A stretch of 64,000 nt of DNA, taken from Novosphingobium taihuense. Lineage in GTDB: Bacteria > Pseudomonadota > Alphaproteobacteria > Sphingomonadales > Sphingomonadaceae. The notes below the pieces were generated by a model. The model had not been told where the DNA came from. It was given only the letters and a program-made list of their open reading frames with translations, and searched no databases. Positions 51,160 to 58,878 of the stretch are shown piece by piece. A program made the position numbers and the translations under genes. Every line of letters starts with the position of its first letter. Position 1 is the first letter of the stretch. The stretch lies in the NCBI RefSeq assembly GCF_007830315.1, contig NZ_VLKJ01000001.1:806001-870000 (forward strand), in the 5' to 3' direction.

Positions 51160-51873
51160 ATGAATGATTTTACCGGAAAGAACGTCCTCGTCCTTGGTGG
51201 CAGCCGCGGCATCGGCGCCGCGATAGTCCGCCGTTTCAGCAAGGGCGGCGCCGCCGTCGCCTTTACATATGCAGGTTCGGAGAACGCAGCTCAGGCACTC
51301 GGGCTGGAAACTGGCGCGCAGGCAATCAAGGCAAACAGCGCGGATCGCGATGCCCTCACCTCGACCGTCGCCAGTCGCGGCGTACTTGACGTGATTGTCA
51401 TCAATGCAGGAACGCTGGTCATGGGCGATCCGTTGGCGCTTGCCGCTGATGACATCGACAACATGATCGATGTCAACGTCCGCGCACCGTATCATGCAGC
51501 AGTCGAAGCGGCGCGGCGAATGAACCCGAATGGTCGCATCATCATCATCGGCTCGGTCAACGGCGATCGTATGCCATTTGCCGGTGGTGCTGCCTACGCG
51601 ATGACCAAGTCCGCCGTGCAGGGCATGGTGCGCGGCCTCGCCCGTGATTTCGGAGATCGGGGTATTACCGTGAACAGCATCCAGCCGGGGCCGACGGACA
51701 GTGACATGAACCCGGCCGAGGGCCCGATGGCCTCGATGATGCACGGCTTCATGGCCATCAAGCGTCATGCCAAGCCGAGTGAAATCGCCGAGTTTGCAGC
51801 GTTCATTGCCGGTCCCAATGGCGCGATCATAACCGGTGCCATGCACACCATTGACGGCGGTTTCGGCGCATAA
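51160..51873 (+). CDS. SDR family oxidoreductase (3-oxoacyl-ACP reductase-like)
   Basis: A 237-residue short-chain dehydrogenase: NADP motif NVLVLGGSRGIGAAIVRRF, DVIVINAGTL with the Asn site, IIIGSVNG and the catalytic YAMTKSAVQGM, ending in GAMHTIDGGFGA. All key residues are intact. The ATG at 51160 begins the nucleotide-binding fold; a longer reading has no support. It is probably the target of the divergent LysR. Substrate unknown; a GlcA- or acyl-type ketone is possible. Confidence 0.9.
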   Translation: MNDFTGKNVLVLGGSRGIGAAIVRRFSKGGAAVAFTYAGSENAAQALGLETGAQAIKANSADRDALTSTVASRGVLDVIVINAGTLVMGDPLALAADDIDNMIDVNVRAPYHAAVEAARRMNPNGRIIIIGSVNGDRMPFAGGAAYAMTKSAVQGMVRGLARDFGDRGITVNSIQPGPTDSDMNPAEGPMASMMHGFMAIKRHAKPSEIAEFAAFIAGPNGAIITGAMHTIDGGFGA

Positions 51874-51892
51874 GGCCGGAGTCGGAATTCAG

Positions 51893-51929
51893 ACAGCTGC
51901 GGCCAGTTTAACGAACTGGCCGCAGCTGT
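51893..51929. terminator. Long perfect hairpin after the SDR gene
   Basis: ACAGCTGCGGCCAGTT (51893-51908) and AACTGGCCGCAGCTGT (51914-51929), sixteen perfect base pairs around a five-base loop (TAACG), 20 bases after the SDR stop. No T-run follows, so it would act as a strong RNA stem that blocks or shields the 3' end rather than as a classical intrinsic terminator. Confidence 0.7.
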
Positions 51930-52294
51930 TGACATGCCTATCTTTCCCACACCGCAGCAAGCAGCCCGAGCGTAGAGGAAGGCATAGGTTCATTTTCCTC
52001 CCGACGAGGCCCTGAATCTATAAATGCCCCCTGATGCCTAGGCGCGTGGCGATCGCCTCTTCAGCGCAGCAGGACCACCGGGCTGTGCAGGCAGCGCGTT
52101 GCCTTCTCGCGACGATCTCGCGACCACCTGACAAAAGCGTAATGTTCTGCCCACGCGCGGGAAATCGGCACCAGTCTAAGTCAGGAGTCGGTGATCGGTG
52201 TGTCATGGCGGTTCCTGACGTCCCGCCTGCGCCCATCGAGGCTCCGGTCTTTCCCGCTGGTTGAACGCGACGAAGGTCGCGGAAATGGTGATCC
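51930..52294. other. Intergenic region upstream of the trifunctional glycan gene
   Basis: About 365 bases between the hairpin and the TTG start of the next gene. It contains a 19-codon open frame (ATG 52205, stop 52262-52264) with AGGAG about 14 bases upstream and three Pro-rich motifs, too short to support. Promoter elements could not be assigned. Nothing else recognisable was seen. Confidence 0.5.
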
Positions 52295-55200
52295 TTGGTT
52301 CGTCCGATTTTCTATGACCCCTCGGGTCGCCGCCGCAACTGGACGCGGCGCGGGCTGCTGTCCGTCCTGTGCGCGGTCGTAATCGCCTGTGCCATCTTCG
52401 CGACAACCGTCGTCAGCGTTCCCGCCGGACCGCCGGTTCCATTCGGTCTGGAGCGGATCACTCCGCTGCCGTTCCGCGCGCAGGTGAGCAAGATCAAGCA
52501 CGGCATCAGCCGACTTCTTCCCTGGCACGCCCATCGCCAGCCCCCGACAACGACAGGGCACCCCCTGACGATCGCCTTCTATACCTCGTGGTCCGATCAG
52601 AGCACGCCCTCACTCGCCCGCCATATCGACCAGATCGATTGGGTCGCGCCGACCTTGCTGCAGTTGGCACCGGACGGAGGGCTGGTGCAGACGCAGGACG
52701 CGCCGATGCGGCGGGTAATCGCCGGCAGCCTGCATCGTCCTCTTGTCGTGCCAGTGCTCCAGAATGCCCTCAACGGGTCATGGAATGGCGCTGCTGCCGG
52801 CTTGTTGCTCAAGAGCCCGCAGCGTCGCCACCAGCTCGTTGCATCGCTTGAGGCGATGCTGGACAAGACCGGTGACGGCGGCGTGATTTACGACTTCGAA
52901 GATCTCCCGAAGAACAGCCTCGAAGATCTCGTCAGGCTGGTGGACGAAACCCGCATCAGCTTTGCCCCGCACCACCGCGTCGTCGCCGTAACCATGCCAG
53001 TCGACGATCCGTCGTGGCCTGCGGCGAAACTCGCGCGGGCGGCGGACCAGCTGATTCTGATGGCCTATGACGAGCACTGGCAGGGTGGGCAGGCCGGCCC
53101 GATTGCCTCGGACTCATGGTTTGCCTCCCGCGTTGCGTCCACGATGCTCGGCGTGCCTGCGGGAAAGGCCGTCATCGCTCTGGGAAACTATGGCTATGAC
53201 TGGCATGACGGTCACGCAGACAGTCTGACGGTTGAGGAAGCCTGGCTCGCTGCGCACGACAGCGGGACGAAGCCCATGTTCGATCGCGCCAGCGGCAATC
53301 TCGGCTTTTCCTATCTCGATGACGGTGCGCGGCACGACATCTGGATGCTCGACGCCGCGACCAGCTGGAACCAGATGCAGATGCTTTCGCGCCTCGGCCT
53401 GCACAGCGTCGCGCTGTGGCGGCTTGGCTCGGAAGATCCCGGCTTCTGGTCATCGCTGAAAAGCTGGCGCAACGGACATGGCACTCCCGACCTGACCGCA
53501 ATCTCGCAGCAGACGAACGTCGACGTGGAAGGCCAAGGCGAGATCCTGCGCGTGTCTGCAGAACCGCAGTCCGGGAGCAGGAGCGTTTCCTTCGCACCGG
53601 GCAGCACCCTGATTAGCCAGGAACAGTACAACCGGCTGCCGACGCCCTATGTCGTGTCCAGAACCGGCGCGCGCGACAAGATGGTATCGCTGACGTTTGA
53701 TGATGGACCGGACCCGAAGTGGACGCCGCAGATCCTATCGATCCTAGAACGCTATCACGTGCCCGCGACGTTCTTCATTGTCGGCGAGAACGGCGTGACC
53801 AATCCCGGTCTGCTGTCCCGGATCGTCGCCGATGGCAACGAAATCGGCAATCACAGCTACACCCATCCCAACATGGCGGATGAAGCGAAGACCGGCATCG
53901 GGCTCGAACTCAACGCCACGCAGCGCCTGATCGAGGCCTTTACCGGCCGATCCACCCGCTTGTTCCGCGCGCCCTATTTCGGCGACGCCGAGCCGACCAC
54001 GCCTGACGAGCTGATTCCGGCCCTGATCGCCCAACAGAAGGGCTACACCGTGGTTGGGCTGCACGTGGACCCTGGTGACTGGAAACGTCCGGGCGCGCAG
54101 GCCATCGTCGACCGGACCCTGCAGCAGGTTTACGCCGCAGATGCGGATCGATCGGCCAATGTCATTCTGCTCCACGACGGTGGCGGCGACCGTTCGCAGA
54201 CGGTGGCGGCCCTGCCGGGCATCATTACCGGGCTGCAGAAGGCCGGATACCGCATCGTCCCGACCTCGACGCTCGCCGGGCTGAGCCGCGATCAGGTCAT
54301 GCCCAGAATCTCGGGCGCAGACCTGCTTTCCGTGCGGGCCGACGTCGCCCTGTTCACTGCGCTCGACTGGTTGATCGTCGCGCTCGACTGGACGTTCTTC
54401 TTTGCCATCGCGCTTGGCATGGCGCGTGCCGTCGGCATGACCCTGCTTGCACTTCGGCGTCGCCGCGAAGCGCCAAGGGCCCTACACAGCTCCCCGGACC
54501 ACCCCCTCGTCAGCGTCATCATCCCCGCATACAACGAGGAGCGCGTCATCGAAGCCTCGGTCGAGCGTATCCTGAACAGCGACTATCCAAACATCGAAGT
54601 CATCGTGGCAGACGACGGCTCGAAGGACCGGACGAGCGCACTCGTCGCCAAAGCATATGGTTCCGATCCCCGAGTCACCCTGCTGACGCTCGAGAACGGC
54701 GGAAAGGCAGCCGCCCTCAATCGCGCACTGACCGGCGCTAAAGGCGCGATCATCGTTGCCCTCGATGCCGATACGCAGTTCGAGAAGGAGACGATTTCGC
54801 GCCTCGTTCGCTGGTTCGCCGACACGCGGATCGGCGCAGTCGCCGGGAATGCCAAGGTGGGCAACCGGGTCAATCTGGTAACGCGCTGGCAAGCCGTGGA
54901 ATATGTCACGGCCCAGAACATCGAGCGGCGCGCTCTGACCCGCTTCGATGCGATCATGGTCGTTCCTGGCGCTGTCGGCGCGTGGCGCCGCGCCGCGCTC
55001 GACGAAGTCGGCGGCTATCCCGAAAACACCCTTGCCGAGGATCAGGATCTCACCATCGCGATCCAGCGCAGGGGCTGGAAAATCGCCTATGACGAGGACG
55101 CAGTCGCCTGGACCGAGGCGCCCGAGACCTTCAAGGCCTTGTCCAAGCAGCGCTACCGCTGGTCCTTCGGCACGCTGCAATGCCTTTGGAAGCATCGCAA

Positions 55201-55678
55201 GGTTCTTCGCCAGGGACACCCGTCGGGCCTTGCCTTCATCGGCATCCCGCAGGCGTGGCTGTTCCAGATCCTCTTCGCGGTAATCTCACCTGCCATCGAC
55301 CTTGCGCTTGGCGTCTCGATCATCGGAACCGCGATCCGGGTGATGCAACATGGCTGGGCGCAGACGCAGACCGATGTCCTGCGCATGGCGTTCTACTGGG
55401 CAGCGTTCACCGGCGTGGACCTTGCCTGCGGCTGGATCGCGTTCCGGCTGGACACTCGGGAAAAGCGCTTCCCGGCGCTGCTGCTGCTGGCGCAGCGGTT
55501 GGTCTACCGACAACTGATGTATTCGGTGGTCATCCGCTCGATCGGTTCGGCACTGGCAGGGCTGGGCGTCGGCTGGGGCAAGCTTGAACGGACCGGCCGG
55601 GTCAACGCCAGTGCCTCATCCAAGGGGAATCCGGATGGAGGAAACCAGCCCACCACCGTGCTCGGCAGCGGCACCTGA
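52295..55678 (+). CDS. Trifunctional membrane glycan enzyme: glycosidase-like, polysaccharide deacetylase and GT2 domains
   Basis: A 1127-residue fusion. After a short cytoplasmic start and one span (about residues 20-42) comes a GH18-like barrel (about residues 90-400, VIYDFEDLPKNS, LILMAYDEHW). A NodB deacetylase domain follows (about 465-670, SLTFDDGPDPKWTP, GNEIGNHSYTHPNM, LFRAPYFG). After two spans a GT2 synthase begins near 730 (VSVIIPAYNEE, VIVADDGSKD, LDADTQF, EDQDLT, QRYRWSFG), then C-terminal spans. The start is TTG, forced by an in-frame TGA two codons upstream. It should make, deacetylate and cut a GlcNAc-type polymer. It overlaps the kinase gene tail to tail by 63 bases. Confidence 0.9.
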   Translation: MVRPIFYDPSGRRRNWTRRGLLSVLCAVVIACAIFATTVVSVPAGPPVPFGLERITPLPFRAQVSKIKHGISRLLPWHAHRQPPTTTGHPLTIAFYTSWSDQSTPSLARHIDQIDWVAPTLLQLAPDGGLVQTQDAPMRRVIAGSLHRPLVVPVLQNALNGSWNGAAAGLLLKSPQRRHQLVASLEAMLDKTGDGGVIYDFEDLPKNSLEDLVRLVDETRISFAPHHRVVAVTMPVDDPSWPAAKLARAADQLILMAYDEHWQGGQAGPIASDSWFASRVASTMLGVPAGKAVIALGNYGYDWHDGHADSLTVEEAWLAAHDSGTKPMFDRASGNLGFSYLDDGARHDIWMLDAATSWNQMQMLSRLGLHSVALWRLGSEDPGFWSSLKSWRNGHGTPDLTAISQQTNVDVEGQGEILRVSAEPQSGSRSVSFAPGSTLISQEQYNRLPTPYVVSRTGARDKMVSLTFDDGPDPKWTPQILSILERYHVPATFFIVGENGVTNPGLLSRIVADGNEIGNHSYTHPNMADEAKTGIGLELNATQRLIEAFTGRSTRLFRAPYFGDAEPTTPDELIPALIAQQKGYTVVGLHVDPGDWKRPGAQAIVDRTLQQVYAADADRSANVILLHDGGGDRSQTVAALPGIITGLQKAGYRIVPTSTLAGLSRDQVMPRISGADLLSVRADVALFTALDWLIVALDWTFFFAIALGMARAVGMTLLALRRRREAPRALHSSPDHPLVSVIIPAYNEERVIEASVERILNSDYPNIEVIVADDGSKDRTSALVAKAYGSDPRVTLLTLENGGKAAALNRALTGAKGAIIVALDADTQFEKETISRLVRWFADTRIGAVAGNAKVGNRVNLVTRWQAVEYVTAQNIERRALTRFDAIMVVPGAVGAWRRAALDEVGGYPENTLAEDQDLTIAIQRRGWKIAYDEDAVAWTEAPETFKALSKQRYRWSFGTLQCLWKHRKVLRQGHPSGLAFIGIPQAWLFQILFAVISPAIDLALGVSIIGTAIRVMQHGWAQTQTDVLRMAFYWAAFTGVDLACGWIAFRLDTREKRFPALLLLAQRLVYRQLMYSVVIRSIGSALAGLGVGWGKLERTGRVNASASSKGNPDGGNQPTTVLGSGT

Positions 55679-56974
55679 CAGCTCCAGCCTGCCGTCATGA
55701 ATCCGCGCAACCGCCGCCACCATGGCAAGGCCGAGCCCGGCACCTGGGCGGGTTCGCGCATTGTCGAGCCGCGTAAACCGATCGATCGCGCGATCCCGGT
55801 CGCTCTCGGCTATTCCAGGCCCGTTGTCGGCAACCGAGACGACGGCAATATCGCCTTCACCTCGACAAGAGACATGGATCTTGTCCCCGCCATACTTGAT
55901 GGCATTGTCGATCAGGTTGGCAAGTGCTCGCGACATCAGCTCGCGGTCAATCTGGGCGCGCAAGGGCACGACGTCCCACGTCAGCGCAATGCCGGATTGC
56001 TCGGCGAGCGGTTCGTAGAGTTCGGCAAGGTCCGCCGTCACTTCGCCCAGATCCATGGGCTGGCGCCGGTCGATGATTGCGCCGGATTCCAGCCGGCTGA
56101 GTTCGAGAGCCGCCGAGAGCATGTCCTGCAAGGCCTCGGCATCGGTTCGCGCCATGGAAAGGGCGATCTCCGCCTCGCTGCCGATGTCCGCCGCCATTGC
56201 GGTTTCGATCGATGCCCGCAGTCTTGCGACGGGTGACTGGAGGTCATGCGCCAGCGTTCCGGCAACCGACTGCATCTGGCGAACAAGCTCGTCAATCCTC
56301 TCCGCCATGAGGTTCATCTGTCGCCGCAGGTGGTCGAAACCGTCGCCAGCATGTCCATCGGCAACGCGTGCGGCGAAATTGCCGGATGCGAGCGCCTCGG
56401 CTGTCGTCGCGATGGCATGCGTCCGGCGGCTGATCAGCGTGCCGAGCAATATCGCGGACACCAGCGCCAGTCCGATAGTCAAGGCAATTGTCAGGCCGAT
56501 GGCTTCGGCAAAGGCAAGATCAAGGCCGCGCTCGGTGGCGGTCGATGCGCCCACGACCAGCGTGCTGCCATCGGGCAAGGTCGTGCGCATCGCCAGTGCC
56601 TCGCTCGCCGGAAGGCCGGTGGCGCTGGTCACGGTCACCGGTTCCGGCCGTTTCGCAGAGATCGACCGGGGCAGGACCTCGACGTTGCTGAGCAGTGGTG
56701 CCCCCTTGCCAGACAACGCTACGAAGATGAGCGGATCTGCAACGCTCCCTTCGCGGCGGCTGACAAAGTTTCGCAGCGCGTCCGCACCGCCTTCATAATA
56801 GGTGGCCAGCAAGTCGTCGCGCACATCCAGCACCTGCCGCGTGCGATCCTCATGCACCAAGTCCTGCACTTGCGCGCGCAGCAGATAGATCGCAGCCCCG
56901 CTCGATACGAGCTGGAACAGGAAGATCGCCGCCCCAAGCCGGGCAATCGTCGAGGAGAATAGCGCTCGCAACAC
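55616..56974 (-). CDS. Sensor histidine kinase of a two-component system
   Basis: A 452-residue kinase. Two spans enclose a periplasmic sensor of about 120 residues, then a HAMP region (TLISRRTHAIATTAEALASGNFAARVADG), a dimerisation domain with the phospho-accepting LAHDLQSPVARLRASIE and an ATPase domain with NLIDNAIKYGG, VADNGPGI and GAGLGLAMV. The start is GTG and begins immediately after the response-regulator stop with no gap. Its last 63 bases overlap the glycan gene tail to tail. Signal unknown. Confidence 0.92.
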   Translation of the reverse strand: MLRALFSSTIARLGAAIFLFQLVSSGAAIYLLRAQVQDLVHEDRTRQVLDVRDDLLATYYEGGADALRNFVSRREGSVADPLIFVALSGKGAPLLSNVEVLPRSISAKRPEPVTVTSATGLPASEALAMRTTLPDGSTLVVGASTATERGLDLAFAEAIGLTIALTIGLALVSAILLGTLISRRTHAIATTAEALASGNFAARVADGHAGDGFDHLRRQMNLMAERIDELVRQMQSVAGTLAHDLQSPVARLRASIETAMAADIGSEAEIALSMARTDAEALQDMLSAALELSRLESGAIIDRRQPMDLGEVTADLAELYEPLAEQSGIALTWDVVPLRAQIDRELMSRALANLIDNAIKYGGDKIHVSCRGEGDIAVVSVADNGPGIAESDRDRAIDRFTRLDNARTRPGAGLGLAMVAAVARIHDGRLELSGAAAEHGGGLVSSIRIPLG

Positions 56975-57661
56975 CTAGTCCGCCGAAAGGCGGTAGCCAG
57001 CGCCGCGGACGGTGTGGAGCAGGGGCATGGCCTCGCCTTCATCCAGCTTCTTGCGCAGGCGGCTGATGTGAACGTCGATCACGTTTGTGCCGGGGTCGAA
57101 ATGATAGTCCCAGACCGCTTCGAGCAACATCGTGCGCGTGACGACTTCGCCCGAATGCATCATCAGGTACTCCAGCAGGCGAAACTCGCGCGCCTGCAGG
57201 GCGATGCGCCTCGCGCCCCTCTTCACCTGCCGCGAAAGCCGGTCGAGTTCGAGATCGGCGCAGCGCAGGCTGGACTGCTGCGGCACGGACATGCCCTTGC
57301 CCCTGCGCTGCAGGGCGTGGACGCGGGCCAGCAGTTCGGCAAAGGAAAACGGCTTGCCCAGATAATCGTCGGCACCGGCGGTCAGACCGTCGACGCGGTC
57401 GTCGGTCGCGCCCAGCGCGGATAGCACGATCACCGGCGTCGCGATGCCCGCCGCACGCATGGCCTTGAGAATGGCAAGCCCGTCCATTCCCGGCAGCAGG
57501 CGATCGAGAATGACGACGTCGTAATCGGCGTCGGTGGCGTGGAACAACCCGTCGCGCCCGTCGCTCGCGCGGTCCGTGGTAAAGCCGTGTTCGGCAAGGC
57601 CGTTGACGATGTATTCGGCCAGCCGGTCATCGTCCTCGACGACAAGTATGCGTCCCACCAT
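56975..57661 (-). CDS. OmpR family response regulator
   Basis: A 228-residue regulator. The receiver domain has ILVVEDDDRLAEYIV, the phosphorylated Asp53 in VVILDRLLPGMDG and the Lys in DYLGKPFS. The DNA-binding winged helix ends in VIDVHISRLRKKLDEG and VRGAGYRLS. The ATG at 57661 is used because it begins the receiver fold. It is directly followed by the kinase. It diverges from the AcvB-DUF2147-MprF operon, which with the glycan gene is the natural candidate target: both concern the cell envelope. Confidence 0.93.
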   Translation of the reverse strand: MVGRILVVEDDDRLAEYIVNGLAEHGFTTDRASDGRDGLFHATDADYDVVILDRLLPGMDGLAILKAMRAAGIATPVIVLSALGATDDRVDGLTAGADDYLGKPFSFAELLARVHALQRRGKGMSVPQQSSLRCADLELDRLSRQVKRGARRIALQAREFRLLEYLMMHSGEVVTRTMLLEAVWDYHFDPGTNVIDVHISRLRKKLDEGEAMPLLHTVRGAGYRLSAD

Positions 57662-57772
57662 GTGAATCTCCAGCAGATGACATGCAGTTAATGTGTTCCC
57701 CACCGGACGGAAAGTGGCCTCGCCCTATCTGTGGTTCATGATCTACCCTCCCCAAGCCGCTCGCTGCCTGCC

Positions 57773-58483
57773 ATGAGGTATGTCCTGGCCTTAGCCGCGC
57801 TGGTAACGCTGGCGTTCGCGATCTTCGGATACTTCGACGCCACGCCCTTCGTGTTTCGCGAGCCTGCCAGCCACCGCGCACGCTACCCCTTGGCCGCGAT
57901 CTACTGGTCCGGCGACATGGGCTATACGCTCGGGGTCGGTCACGGGATGGTCCAGACCCTGCTCGATCACGACATTCCCGTTCTCCAGGTCAGCTCCCCG
58001 GTGCTGTTCGGTTTCCAGCGTGACCGGCCCTTCACCGAGCAGGCCATGGCCAGTTCCATTCGCGAGGCACTGGCTCGCAGCGGGGCATCCCGGGTCGCCT
58101 TGGTTGGCAATTCCTTCGGCGCGGACATGATCGGTGCTGCTGCAGGGTCGCTGCCGGCAGACCTGCGAAAGCGCGTCGCCTCGATCGTCATGGTGGTGCC
58201 GGGGACATCGGTCTATTTCCACGCCAATCCCACCGGCATCTTCTATCGCGGCCCGGGGGACTCATCACCAGAACGGACAATCCCGCAGCTGACTGGACTG
58301 CCCCTGACCTGCATCTACGGCACCGACGAAGATGAAAGTCTTTGCCGCGAGCCCGTCATGCGCATGGCACGGCGCATTCCTCTCAACTCCGGGCACATGA
58401 TGCTGGGTGACCGCGACACGCTCTACGCGGCTGTCTACAGGGCCGTCCAATCGCCGCCGCCGCCCATGCGGAGATCCCAGTGA
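57773..58483 (+). CDS. AcvB/VirJ-like periplasmic alpha/beta hydrolase (lysyl-phosphatidylglycerol hydrolase)
   Basis: A 236-residue protein matching the VirJ domain of Agrobacterium AcvB. An N-terminal span/signal (residues 2-20) precedes the diagnostic YWSGDMGY motif (the VirJ family start) and the nucleophile elbow VALVGNSFGADMIG; a His near NSGHMMLG completes the site. Members of this family hydrolyse lysyl-phosphatidylglycerol. The gene shares its operon with MprF/LpiA, as in rhizobia (lpiA-atvA). The GTGA overlap links it to DUF2147. The longer AcvB N-terminal domain is absent, so this is a VirJ-sized version. Confidence 0.87.
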   Translation: MRYVLALAALVTLAFAIFGYFDATPFVFREPASHRARYPLAAIYWSGDMGYTLGVGHGMVQTLLDHDIPVLQVSSPVLFGFQRDRPFTEQAMASSIREALARSGASRVALVGNSFGADMIGAAAGSLPADLRKRVASIVMVVPGTSVYFHANPTGIFYRGPGDSSPERTIPQLTGLPLTCIYGTDEDESLCREPVMRMARRIPLNSGHMMLGDRDTLYAAVYRAVQSPPPPMRRSQ

Positions 58484-58878
58484 ATCCCGTCCTCGCCGCT
58501 TGCACCGCCGTGGCGCTGTCCCAAGCCGTGACCAGCGCGCCAGAATCGTTCCTGCTGGGCACCTGGGCCAATCCCGAACACAGCCTCGAAGTGCGCATCG
58601 CCCGTTGCGGGGCCACACTCTGCGGCATGGTCGCCACCGCGAGCGCCGAAGAAATTGCCGATGCCCGCGATTCCGGCTCCCCCGGCCTCGTCGGCATGAT
58701 GCTCTTGCGCCATTACCGTGCCGATGGCCCGGGCCACTGGTCCGGCAATGTCTTCGTTCCCGACATTGGGCGCGAACTGTCATCGCATATCGTCGCGTTG
58801 GATAAGGATCACGTCCGGGTTTCGGGATGCCTGATGGGCCGCTTCCTGTGCAAGTCGCAAGTCTGGCAGCGGGCATGA
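58480..58878 (+). CDS. DUF2147 family protein
   Basis: A 132-residue secreted protein. A weak signal sequence (residues 1-20) is followed by the DUF2147 core: LLGTWANPEHSLEVRIARCGATLCGMVA, LVGMMLLRHYRADGPGHWSGNVFVPDIGRE, and VRVSGCLMGRFLCKSQVWQR. Four Cys may form disulfides. The start is GTG, with the upstream TGA overlapped (GTGA). It lies between the AcvB-like and MprF genes and overlaps MprF by four bases, so it is part of the lysyl-PG operon. Its own role is unknown. Confidence 0.85.
   Translation: MNPVLAACTAVALSQAVTSAPESFLLGTWANPEHSLEVRIARCGATLCGMVATASAEEIADARDSGSPGLVGMMLLRHYRADGPGHWSGNVFVPDIGRELSSHIVALDKDHVRVSGCLMGRFLCKSQVWQRA

Noticed and set aside
52205..52264. A 19-codon open frame upstream of the trifunctional glycan gene, possible leader peptide
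   Set aside because: The ribosome site is too far away, there is no attenuator-like structure after it, and nothing shows that it is translated.
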